The position numbers and the translations under genes are program-made. Below are positions 41,894-51,217 of a DNA stretch of 64,000 bases, in pieces; within the stretch, counting starts at the first letter, position 1; the number at the start of each line of letters is the position of its first letter. Where the stretch lies: NCBI GenBank assembly GCA_904066235.2, contig CAJFCV020000005.1:6071501-6135500 (forward strand), in the 5' to 3' direction. The stretch is from Bursaphelenchus xylophilus (Eukaryota > Nematoda > Chromadorea > Rhabditida > Aphelenchoididae). The notes beneath the pieces are model-generated. The model was given only the letters and a program-made list of their open reading frames with translations. It was not told where the DNA came from and did no database searches.

Positions 41894-42558
41894 ATGGTGG
41901 CCATAACGCCTCTGATTCTTCTAACTCTCAATTTTCTCGGATTTACGGATGGCCTCCAATGTTATAGGTGTGTTTCACCTTATATTATAGATGTAAGTCT
42001 TGAACCGTTACTTCAGTTCATCCGTTTATTTATTTTTTTAGGTAATAAATTAATGGTTTTTGTTATTTCAGATATGGAACCAAGTGAATTTGACTAGAAT
42101 GAATCCTGGCGATGAGGTAATGGGAACAAGTAAATGTCTGAATGCCTCGATGAACATAGAAACGGTCAGATGTTCTGAATGTGGACTTCTAAAGGTTTAC
42201 GGTGTTATTAATCACGAGGAATATTTGTTTGGTAAGAATACTCACTTAGTCGCCTTTTTTATATTGTACTACTTGACAAGCAAATGTATTTCCAGGTGTA
42301 ATGAGAGACTGTGGCAGTTCACGGTCCTTCCGAAAGTTGAAGTCACAAGTTAATGAAGACCAGGCCGATTCCTTTGAGTCCATAATTCCGTCCAGAAAGA
42401 CCTCCCGAACCCTCCATTTCAGAATTTGCCATGAGGATTACTGTAACGGCCAGAAACGGAAGTCCAACTTCTTCTCACCCAACTCTTCGTTTTCGTTTTA
42501 CTCCGGTTATATTCAGGTGGTATTTCCACTCTTTTTAACATTCGTAAAGGTTTTGTAA
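41894..42558 (+). CDS. Ly6/uPAR-like small cysteine-rich surface protein
   Basis: Starts MVAITPLILLTLNFLGFTDG, a signal peptide, then LQCYRCVSPYIID: the LxCYxC opening typical of Ly6 three-finger domains. Further cysteines follow (SKCLNAS, VRCSECGLL, RDCGSSRSF) and the domain closes with ICHEDYCNG, the usual C-x4-CN end. The C-terminus YIQVVFPLFLTFVKVL is hydrophobic, as for a GPI-anchor signal. Four exons. Nematode Ly6-like proteins include neuronal receptor modulators and secreted factors; the role here is unknown. Confidence 0.72.
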
Positions 42559-43032
42559 ATTCTATTTCAATAAATCGGAATTTTTTGCATAAGTTCACTC
42601 GACCCTTCTACCCTCAAAAGGATTAAATTTTTGTGATAAAACGCGCTCTATTACAGTAAGGTACAATCCTTGTAGACCTAGGGTTATTTATTGGAAATGG
42701 AATAGAAGTATAACTTTGTCGTTTTTACGGCTCATAATTCAATCCAAACAAAAAAATTGCATTAAACTTTATTTACTTATAATCATCATTAATTACGACA
42801 TTTTCTCACAACTTGGGCAACTTTCGAGCACCAGTAAAAATTTTTTATCGTCGTATTCAGCGAAGCGCTGCTGCCATTTGAAACGTTGAACCGATTCGCG
42901 ACAGATTCTTTCTCACAAACCGCGACCACCATAAGCTTTTGATGCGGCAGCAGCAACGCTTTTTCACATTACACGTGCAGAGTAAAATTTCCCGCAAATT
43001 GTTACAGAGAAATGTAATTTTTCGACTTTTTT
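42559..43032. other. Intergenic, no gene seen
   Basis: AATAAA for the Ly6-like gene at 42,569-42,574. The rest is AT-rich with no supported feature. Confidence 0.3.
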
Positions 43033-43172
43033 AAATAGTGGATTTATAGGTTCTCGAAGGTGCTGATTTTTAAAACCATTAAATTTTTTCTTTACAGCGT
43101 AGTGTAAAAGTGTATTTTTTTAAAAATTTTCTATAAAATAGTGGATTTATGGGTAATCGACTGTGCTGATTT
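43033..43172. repeat. Two copies of a dispersed ~37-bp repeat
   Basis: AATAGTGGATTTATAGGTTC...GTGCTGATTT at 43,033-43,069 and AATAGTGGATTTATGGGTAA...GTGCTGATTT at 43,137-43,172, 104 bp apart in the same direction. A third copy lies at 61,465-61,503. The surrounding poly-T and TTTTCTA context is shared too. Likely part of a larger dispersed repeat. Confidence 0.55.
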
Positions 43173-43191
43173 CAAACACCATATTATCCAT

Positions 43192-43389
43192 TTAAGGCCT
43201 TTTTTTTAATTTGTTTCCGAATAATAATAGAAGCCAGATCACACAAGATACAAGAAGCACAAGAATATAACATGCAAAAAACAGATGATTTTTGAAACCA
43301 GCACCATCGATTACCTTTATATCCCATATTTCCCGCTTGGGGGATTCTCTTCTATGGCATTCTCTTTCCATTCTATCGTGCCAATACAA
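43192..43389 (-). CDS. Possible small membrane protein, 65 aa
   Basis: A frame starting MYWHDRMERECHRRESPKRE has one clear membrane helix (FFACYILVLLVSCVIWLLLL) and a basic C-terminus (GNKLKKRP). The topology is sensible for a small membrane protein but there is no homology I recognise and no second exon. It lies between repeats, so chance cannot be excluded. Confidence 0.3.
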   Translation of the reverse strand: MYWHDRMERECHRRESPKREIWDIKVIDGAGFKNHLFFACYILVLLVSCVIWLLLLFGNKLKKRP

Positions 43390-43492
43390 AAAATCAACTT
43401 CAGATCGTTCTTAGATTTATTCATTTAGCTTGTACAAGATCGTGTACCACTAAAACAACTACAGTATTTAGGAAAATTAAAAAATTAGAAAC

Positions 43493-43684
43493 ATGGAAAG
43501 CTTAGAAATAGACGTAATACTAGAGGACGGACAAACCGGCGAGTTCAAGTGTATGAAAGATAAATCAACAATGAATGGTGGATCACCAGACTCAGAGGAT
43601 GGCACATCGGCGACGGACGGCCTGGATGGCACCCTCTGCCCGGTTTGTGAGAGTGGCGCGGCGGTTGGCTTGAAGTTCTTGTGA
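43493..43684 (+). CDS. Short acidic frame with zinc-finger-like end
   Basis: MESLEIDVILEDGQTGEFKC leads through an acidic stretch to LCPVCESGAAVGLKF-L-stop. The end resembles the first half-finger of a nuclear receptor DNA-binding domain (C-x2-C then AxGxxF), and a possible donor (TT|GTGAAG) occurs at the stop. A 379-bp hAT MITE begins 30 bp downstream. It could be a first exon or broken gene; no continuation was found. Confidence 0.25.
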   Translation: MESLEIDVILEDGQTGEFKCMKDKSTMNGGSPDSEDGTSATDGLDGTLCPVCESGAAVGLKFL

Positions 43685-43714
43685 AGATTCTAAAACAGAA
43701 AATTGGTTTACAAT

Positions 43715-44093
43715 CAGAGATTGCCACGGCTCCGGAGCCGGCTCTTGGCTCCGGCTCTGAGCGGCTCCGGCTCCCGAGCCCAAAGTCGGAGCCAGGCTTC
43801 CCAGCGGTCAGAAAAGTAAAAATTTCGTGATCTTGTTAAACCAAATTGCTTGGAAAACACTGCGGAGGATGTGACTTGACTGCAAAAACGTTGGCTGTAT
43901 GATCTCTGGCGCTAATAACTTTTATTTTTGGAAAAATATTTTAAAAAAAACATTTTGCATAGGAGCCGGGATTCGGAGCCGGAAGCCTTTTTAAATTTTG
44001 CACGGAGCCAAGAGCCGGAGCTGCAAATTTGGCCTCGGCTCCGGCTCTGGGAGCTAAGAGCCTGAGCCGAAATTTTGACCGTGGCAATCTCTG
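43715..44093. mobile_element. 379-bp hAT-type MITE filled with GGAGCC repeats
   Basis: The termini CAGAGATTGCCACGG and CCGTGGCAATCTCTG are perfect 15-bp inverted repeats. Flanking 8-bp direct duplications TTTACAAT lie at 43,707-43,714 and 44,094-44,101. An 8-bp duplication with CAG-type ends is diagnostic of hAT elements. The sub-terminal DNA consists of GGAGCC/GGCTCC hexamers (GGCTCCGGAGCC) on both sides of an AT-rich core, so the arms also fold back. Non-autonomous. Confidence 0.88.
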
Positions 44094-44101
44094 TTTACAA
44101 T

Positions 44102-44691
44102 GCAAGGTCTTGATGCGTGACGTCTTGAGTTCTTTGAAAATTGTAATAGCTAAAATATTAGAGCGCGCTTTTGGGCACTGTTCACCGACACAGTCAATTT
44201 TACAAACTATTTTTTTCTTTGGCTTTCTCGCCCTTTGTTTATGTTTTATTTTGTTTCGCTTTCGCATCGATTGCGCAAGATTGCGACAATGCATTCAGGG
44301 GAATTTCCCGAAAGGCCTAGAAAAAAAGCAAACCGGCCGAGCCGATTTTCGCGGCCCGGCCCGAAGGTGTTAGGCGCCCGTCCCTGTTAAGCCCCTAGTA
44401 CGAAAGGCCGGACATATTACGGTGCGGTGATTATTGCTCAAGAACATGAAAGGGTTTAAAAAAATTGCTATAATAAATGTACAAGTCGAAAAGGTTACTC
44501 TAATACCCAAGAATTCAACCTTCCATGTTGAAGTGATCAGGCCGGCCCAGGGATTTTCAAATTTGCTTAGATCCGAGCCCGGACCAAACACCGGGCCGGC
44601 CCTATTGCCACCTCTAGAAGGGCCCAGTCGGACAAAAGCCTAACTCTCCATTGCTGTTCTCGGAAGAAACATTAAATCTGCTCTAAAATCT
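44102..44691. repeat. Intergenic region with GGGCCGG hAT-like remnants
   Basis: Contains GCGGCCCGGCCCGAAGG (about 44,350) and an end-like CCGGGCCGGCCCTATTGCCA at about 44,591, the mirror of the CAGGGTTGCCCACCGGGCC motif at 2.9 kb. The sequence CCTCTAG after it may be the element end. No gene supported. Confidence 0.4.
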
Positions 44692-46508
44692 TCATAAATT
44701 ACTATGATAGCCTCTATCATTGCGCCAAAAAGACAAAAACACATCGGGAACTTTCCTTGCTAGATAAACGTGAATAATCGAGATAACAAATAATGCCTAC
44801 CTTCATTCTTAGGTCCAGTCTTGGTTTCCTTAACCTCAGCAGGCTTCTGTTCTTCCACTTTAACTTCCGCCGGTCCGGATTTGACCTCCACCGCAGCAAC
44901 GTCTGGGAGTGCAAATTCTGATTCAGAAGGCTTTACTGGCTCGGGCTCCTTGACCGGCTCTGGCGTTGGCTCTCGGACAGGTTCTGGAGTTGGCTCCCTG
45001 ATCGGTTCGGGAGTGGGCTCTCGAATTGTCTCAGGAGAAGGTTCCCGAACTAGCTCTGACTCTTTCTTGGGTTCCGGGGTCGGCTCTCGAATGGGTTCTG
45101 GAGTTGGTTCCCGGACGGGCTCCGGACTTGGCTCTCGGATAGGTTCTGGAGTGGGCTCCCGTGGGGGCTCGGGACTTGGCTCGCGAATAGGTTCTGGAGT
45201 GGTTTCGATGACTTGCTCAGGCGATGGTTCTGGCTCGGGTTCCTTCACTGGTTCTGGGGTTGGCTCTCTGATTGGCTCGGGAGTGGGCTCCCTGACAGGT
45301 TCGGGAGTGGGCTCCCGTACTGGCTCTACGACTGGTTCAACCTCTTGAACTAAATGTTCTGTGGCGAGATCAACAATTGGTTCAGGAATTTGAATTTCTG
45401 GCTCATCGACCTTCTCTGGAGGTGGAGACGGGGTTTTGGATGTGTGACTTATCAAAGTCTTCACAAACTCATCTTCTACTTCCTCCTTCTTCTTCTCGGC
45501 CGTTTCCAGAATGGCATTTACCTTTTCGACAGCCTCTTGTGCAATTTGCGTAACCTGTAAAGGTAACGTAGTTCATTTTAATCAAACCTACCGAAGCGCC
45601 GGCCTCCTCTGTCAATTTTTCGAGTTTTGTAGCAGCATCATCTTCTCCCTTTGAGTCTTCTGACTTTGATTCTGCAGATGGAACGTCCTCAACAACTTCA
45701 GCGGTCTACAAGAACATAAAAAGAACAAATCGCGACTTACCGCATCAATGATGTCATTGTGAACCTCTTCTAATTTCTTTTCTGCCTCCTGCACAGCGGC
45801 GTTGATTTTCTCAGCAACCTCTCCATCAACTTTGGTCTCCTCCTCCTGCGGATGAACTACATTGTGAGCCTGAAATTTGAATAAAACAATAAAATATATG
45901 GGGGCATACCAAAGCCTTTGCCTTCTCAGCATATTCATGGAGTTCAGAGGCGGCAGTTGAAGTCAAGTCCTTAACATCATCAATCAGATGTTCCGCTTTG
46001 TCGTGGACGGAATCTTCTGCACTTTGAATAGCATCTCGGGCATTAGCAGCAGTCTGGTCAATCTAAATAAAGGCTTGTTGAAAGGTCAGAGCCGCCAAAC
46101 AAATAAAACAAACAGATAACATTATCTAATCAATTCTTTTCTTTTGCAAAAGCTCAAACTGTTTTACTTACGCTCTCTTTCAACTCGTTTGCTCTCTCAG
46201 AAGCAGTTTCCAGAAGTGCCTGAGTTCCTTCGGCGATAGCATGGCCTTTCTCTTCTAAAACATGTTCCAACTTTTCCTCCGCATCTACCAAACCATGATG
46301 TACCTAAAATATTAGGCAAGAATAATGGGACTCTTACCGACTCGACTGCGCCAGCTAATTTCTGTTTGGATCCCTCCAACAATTCATGAAGGCCTGATGA
46401 GAGGTCGTGGGCATCTTGCTTGATCGCCGTATCTCCAGCTTCCTTGGCATCTTCATGGGCTTGAAGAACAGGATCAGCCACTTCCACCGCCTTGTTATCG
46501 TCGCTCAT
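44692..46508 (-). CDS. LEA-like charged helical protein with REPTPEP repeats
   Basis: Starts [20 protein letters not shown] at 46508, behind a TTTTTAG acceptor at 46,533. The N-terminal exons are long amphipathic Ala/Glu/Lys helices ([60 protein letters not shown]) reminiscent of LEA or apolipoprotein-like proteins. The largest exon (44,812-45,530) encodes more than ten tandem 7-8 residue units of the type [16 protein letters not shown], then [18 protein letters not shown]. The last small exon (44,692-44,757) is tentative. No signal peptide or membrane segment. Length about 470 residues. Function unknown; desiccation or structural roles are speculation. Confidence 0.65.
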
Positions 46509-46533
46509 ATTTTGATTCTCAACGAACAAACCT

Positions 46534-48157
46534 AAAAATATGAAAAAATTTTAAAAGGAAGCTCTTGGATTAACCAAAATCATCAAAATTTGATATGCAG
46601 TTATTAGAACATGGCATTTCGACGCCAGTCACATCAGCAATCACGTCGGATGAAATGGAAATTAATGTAAGCGTATGGACCCGAGATTGGGGATGATTCA
46701 TTTGACAGGAGAGAAGGGGTGGAGAAGATGGATTTCAAAATAAGCGGCCGGTCACTTCAGTGGCCAAAACGGGTCCAACCCTGTCCAGAATTAAGTGCAA
46801 ACGGAACAGCCATTTTTTAGGCGGGTCAGTCTATTCGAAAATGCAATTTTCCTCCCGGCTTCGATGACATCGAGAGAGAAAGGTCCTCAAAGTCAATTCC
46901 AAATTGAGATTGGTCTGCAGTCACTTTACTGGAGTTGCGTTCCATCCGACGGATCACAAAAACAGCAGCACTATTGCGCGGAGAGGAATTCTAAATTCGT
47001 CTAGAAATTGCCTCATCTGGAGAGTGATTATATAAAATAAGTCGTAAATCCCGTCATGGGCGCATTTATGTTGATTTTTCGAGAAAACATTGATCTAGCC
47101 CAAATCTTTTATATTCCATTATAAATTATGGGAATAACCCTTCTAATTGAAAGGCAGGGAATTTTAGGCCCAGGGGGGACTCCAGCCACACGGTCCGGTT
47201 GTAGACAAATGCCTGAGGTCACGGATACAATTATTACAAAACATTGATAACGACTGACAGCTGAAGATCACGTAGTTTGCATCAGTCAGCTGTCACCAAT
47301 TAGATAAGAGTAATTGTCAGGATTGGGGAACTCTGTTCGGACTGATAAATAGCCGCGGGACTCCGAGCAGAACAAGGATGACCTCTTCGTTGTTTTCGTA
47401 TCAAACATAACGGCCACAAATCCCACAAACTGACCCGACCAACGCCGTTGAAACTGGGTCTAATTTGTCGGGGCCCCCCTTGTTTCGCGTGATCCCTCAC
47501 CAGCGATTGCCCAAACAATGGCATCGAGCCTAAAAGTTTTTGAAATGGAGAGGACGCGATGATTCCGCATGTCGAGTTGCGGCTCGAGGTGGGGCCAACT
47601 GGCCTGATCGGCCGCGTCCCTCGCCTCCTCCTCGGCCGTTGTAACGCTTCAAGCCTGGCGTTCTCCGTCTTGTCATCCGATCGAAAAATCGCGAAACCGC
47701 ATCAGGGAGGGCGGCTGGGAGTGCATTCGCCTCTGGCCCCGAGAAAATGCACTACTCAAATCACTCTCGGCTTACAACAAAAGAGGAGAGTACAGCAAAG
47801 TAAACGAGGAATCGGGAACCGAAGGCGGGCTGATTGGAGGGAGCTTGCATCATACGTTGATAAAATAAACAAAAATCACATAGCCTTTTAACTTATTATT
47901 TGTCTCTTGAGTCGTAAAGTGCAAAAAAAGACGTTCATCTGACTGGTTTGATGATAACAAGATTGTGCCTTTTAAGCGGTATAATCGATGTTATGCTGAG
48001 GCGCCTGAGAGACCGGAAACATTTTACAGTTTAAAAAAGTTCCCGATTAGGGATGGGGAATGAAAGGAATTCGGTTTACAACGAAGGACATCACACCTGT
48101 TCGGGCGCCGATTTATCGACAAAAAGATATTGGATATAAACTAGAAATAAATTAAGA
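46534..48157. other. Gene-free region
   Basis: 1.6 kb upstream of the REPTPEP gene and downstream of PHAX. Frames up to 110 codons exist but look random (high Arg/Gly, no splicing). A short inverted motif TGACAGCTGAAG...CAGTCAGCTGTCA lies near 47,256-47,296. No RNA gene recognised. Confidence 0.3.
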
Positions 48158-49564
48158 TTAAGCAAAATCCATAAGGTTCTTGATTTCCGATTTGAGATCG
48201 AATGTCGGGGCTGGACCGGAAACACTGGGAGCTGTGACTTCTGGCTTCAGAAGGTCCGTCGCTTTCGGGAGAGGTTTCAAATTACGCTCCTGGAAAGGAA
48301 ACTTGTCAAGTTAAGACCTTCTGAGTGACATTTAACCTGTTACTTTTAAAATAATGTGACGTTCTTTCGTGATTGCACCGTGCAAAAAGTTACGATATAA
48401 CATTTTTAAACAAATCAGTTTTCAAAATATATTTGAACGTAATACAAGTTGACTCGATTACGAAACGTTACAGCATCCATGACAAATGAAAAAAAACCCC
48501 CTACTAATATAGCGAGTCACAGAGAAAACACTGTTTCTATGTAGTTGAGCATACCTTTTGTTTCTGTTTCTCATTTCTCATCTTCTCCATTATTTTTCGA
48601 CTGTTTTCATTTATTTTCGCCTGAAATAGATAACAAGCTGATACAATTACATCCACTTCTGTTACCTTCAGCTGTTTCTCCACTTTGTCGCTGTCCTTGA
48701 TTAATTTGAAGAAGACTCCGCCCGGTGTTCTTCTTCTGGCTCCATTCTCCACAGCCATTCCTCCTTCTTTCTCAATCTTCAATGCTTCATTGTACAATTC
48801 CAAAGCTAAAGGTACTCCAATTGTTTTCACCGCGAAACAAACAGAGGCCTAAAAGTAATTTTAACAATCAGATCACATTACACTTGTTTTGACTTACATC
48901 ATCCAATTCTCCGAATACTTTGGCTATTCGCTTTCCAACTTCTTTCTCATCCAGATCTCCAGGAATCTCTGATTCAAACATCTGATCATAAGAGAAGCCA
49001 TTACTCATAAAAGGAAGGGCCAGCACTTTCTTCTTTTTCGCTTTGTTGTTCATCTTAAATGATCCTCTCGAATTCGGACGGGAAGATGAACTGGATGCTC
49101 GCGAAGACGATTCAGGGGATTCCATTCGTCTCTTCCTTGAGTTTGGACTCAACACATCTCTCTTAACACCAAATCTTTCTGACACTGAGGCTACATCAAA
49201 CAAGTCAACATCACCTTCCTCATTCTAAAAAATGTATTAAAAGACGGCAAAGCCGTATCATAGCAATACCAAACAAGCCACAAGTTTGAAAAAAGGTCAA
49301 ACTTACAATTTGGTGTGATTGTTCAGGGGGATTACCAAAGACGGCCTCTTCAGGAATATGAAAGCTTTCGGCCCCTCGGTCCACATAATTTCCCCCATCT
49401 TCAGTCACTCCAGATGCTTTAAATTCGTCTTCTAGATTCTGTGATTCAACAACTTCTGCCCAAAGTGCCCCCGCATTCTTCTTTACAGGTTTCTGCGGAG
49501 GGGGAACAACTTCTTGATCAGATAACTCTCCTTCTTCTGATTCAGAATCGTTGCGTCTCATCAT
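48158..49564 (-). CDS. PHAX: PHAX, phosphorylated adaptor for snRNA export
   Basis: Starts MMRRNDSESEEGELSDQEVV, directly behind a TTGCAG acceptor. The N-terminus holds a conserved ALWAEVVESQNLEDEF motif. The RNA-binding domain is clear: KRIAKVFGELDD, LALELYNEALKIEKEGGMAV, then RRRTPGGVFFKLIKDSDKVE, the hallmark of the PHAX RNA-binding fold. A Ser/Arg/Lys-rich NLS-like stretch (NNKAKKKKVLALPF) precedes it. Ends IKNLMDFA-stop. PHAX bridges CBC-bound U snRNA to CRM1 for nuclear export. It follows IGBP1 at 264 bp on the same strand and may be the second gene of an operon. Confidence 0.9.
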
Positions 49565-49828
49565 CTGCAAGTTGAACTTGTAAACAATACTCAGTATGAT
49601 TCATCTCCATGATTCCACTCGAATTATTTGGGTACCCCGAAAATATCTAAAATAATTTGATCGGTAAAAACGATTGAATCTTCCAAGAAAGTACAAAATA
49701 AGATATTTATTAGGCATTGTAAAGGCTACAAAGATAACACCAAACAAACAATATAATACACCACCGGCCGCATGAGATGATCTGATATTCAGGTGATATT
49801 CTAGTAAGCGAAGTGGAGCAGCCGATAC
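49565..49828 (-). promoter_or_regulatory. Possible operon junction IGBP1 to PHAX
   Basis: AATAAA (49,706-49,711, minus strand) about 120 nt after the IGBP1 stop, then about 140 nt to an acceptor TTGCAG immediately before the PHAX ATG. A long outron-like T-rich stretch lies between. Fits, but does not prove, polycistronic transcription. Confidence 0.4.
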
Positions 49829-50992
49829 TTATCCTTTCCCGTACATGTTTCCCCATCCTCGGGGATGAGTGTCCTTATATTCATCCATTCGCATGTCTTT
49901 TTGTCGCTGTTCTTCATCTTTTCGATCTCTGTCGGCTTCAGATTCGAAGTCTTCGTTCTCAGATTCCCTTTCATTGCCTTCATTTCCGGTAATTGTTACT
50001 GGTTTCTCGGTTTTGAATCGACCAGAACTAACTTGTTGGTCGTACCATTCGTCGACTGTTTGTGTAGGAATTGAAGGATATCCGAGACCGTAAACTTGCT
50101 TCTGTTCTGTCTCTCTTTTCGGAATAAACATAGTCTTCAGGGGAGTTACTTCTAAATAAGTTAACAAACAGCACGATCAAAGGCAAACCTGGTCTCTTCG
50201 ATAATTCTGCTCGATCAGCATCACTCATCTCATTTCGGAATTTTAGCAGTTCAATCTCCCCTATAACGATTATTAATTTTCATAATAACTCTTACGATTA
50301 ATCATTTCGGTAAAACGAACAGCTCTCAAGCACCATAATCTCAACTTCTTCTCGTAAAGATTCCTCTAAAATGCCGCAACAATATTGCAAATTTTAATCT
50401 TACTAATGTGGCGTCATCTGGATTCTTCTGAACCTTGAGGGTATCGACCTCCCTCTTTAAATCGTCTTCCATTCCAAGCAATTGTAATTTTCTATTTCTG
50501 CTGATAACAGCATCAGCAATAAGCCCTTGAGTAGAAGTCCGATCCACTGCATCCCTTGGGAGACCTTCATTTAATGGACTGAAGCCATAAACCTCCGCTG
50601 TTACCAGATATCCGTTGTATAAACCCTTGACCATTATTATCTTAGATTAAATACCTTACCTTTACTTTTTGCAATTGCTTCAGCCGATCATGAGCATGTA
50701 CATTCTCCATGACTCTTCCGAGATAAACCTCAGTAAGAAGTAATTTCATCGTTTGAGATGAGAAGTCTTCCAAACAATCATTTGCACTCACAAAATCAGA
50801 ACTAGTCATTATATTCTGCAGCCCTTCCAGTTTCTCAATTGTTTTTGCAATCTAAAGGTGTGAAACCTGTAAAGTATAACTTACTTGTTCATTCGGCACC
50901 GCATCTGAACTTTCTTCCAGCTTGTCCACGACAAATTCACATTCATTAAAGTCCTGTTCAAGAGTTGGATGATCTCCTAAACCGTCAGCCAT
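49829..50992 (-). CDS. IGBP1: IGBP1/alpha4 (TAP42-like), PP2A regulator
   Basis: Starts MADGLGDHPTLEQDFNECEF. The helical TAP42 domain covers most of it (YLGRVMENVHAHDRLKQLQK, RNRKLQLLGMEDDLKREVDT, ALRAVRFTEMINR). The C-terminal signature KQVYGLGYPSIPTQTVDEWY is diagnostic of alpha4 proteins. A charged tail with HPRGWGNMYGKG ends the protein. It binds and stabilises the catalytic subunits of PP2A, PP4 and PP6. About six exons. Divergent from HELQ with only 225 bp between starts. Confidence 0.93.
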
Positions 50993-51217
50993 TTTCGCTT
51001 ATATATATACTATGGCCAAACGAAGATCTTGAACAAACTTCCTTTCGTTTCGCAAAAAAAGAAGTTATTTTTTATTTTCGGACGCAAGCTGCTAATGTGT
51101 GCGGCAGACTGCGTCCTCGTCCGTTGTAGCCTGCGAATTTTGTGCCGCACGAATTTGGATTTAAAATAAAAATTCTGGAATTTCGAAATTACAGATACGG
51201 CCAGAATTTCCGTGGTT
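50993..51217. promoter_or_regulatory. Compact divergent promoter IGBP1 / HELQ
   Basis: 225 bp between the two start codons. A splice-acceptor-like AATTACAG ends at 51,194, 23 bp before the HELQ ATG, compatible with trans-splicing. A CG-containing GCGGCAGACTGCGTCC block lies in the centre. Confidence 0.4.

Noticed and set aside
44821..45348. Long plus-strand frame rich in [11 protein letters not shown]
   Set aside because: Antisense image of the REPTPEP repeats; repeat DNA keeps several frames open. The minus frame has splice sites and flanking exons.
47559..47891. 110-codon frame in the 46.5-48.2 kb gap
   Set aside because: Arg/Gly-rich random-looking translation, no introns or family resemblance.
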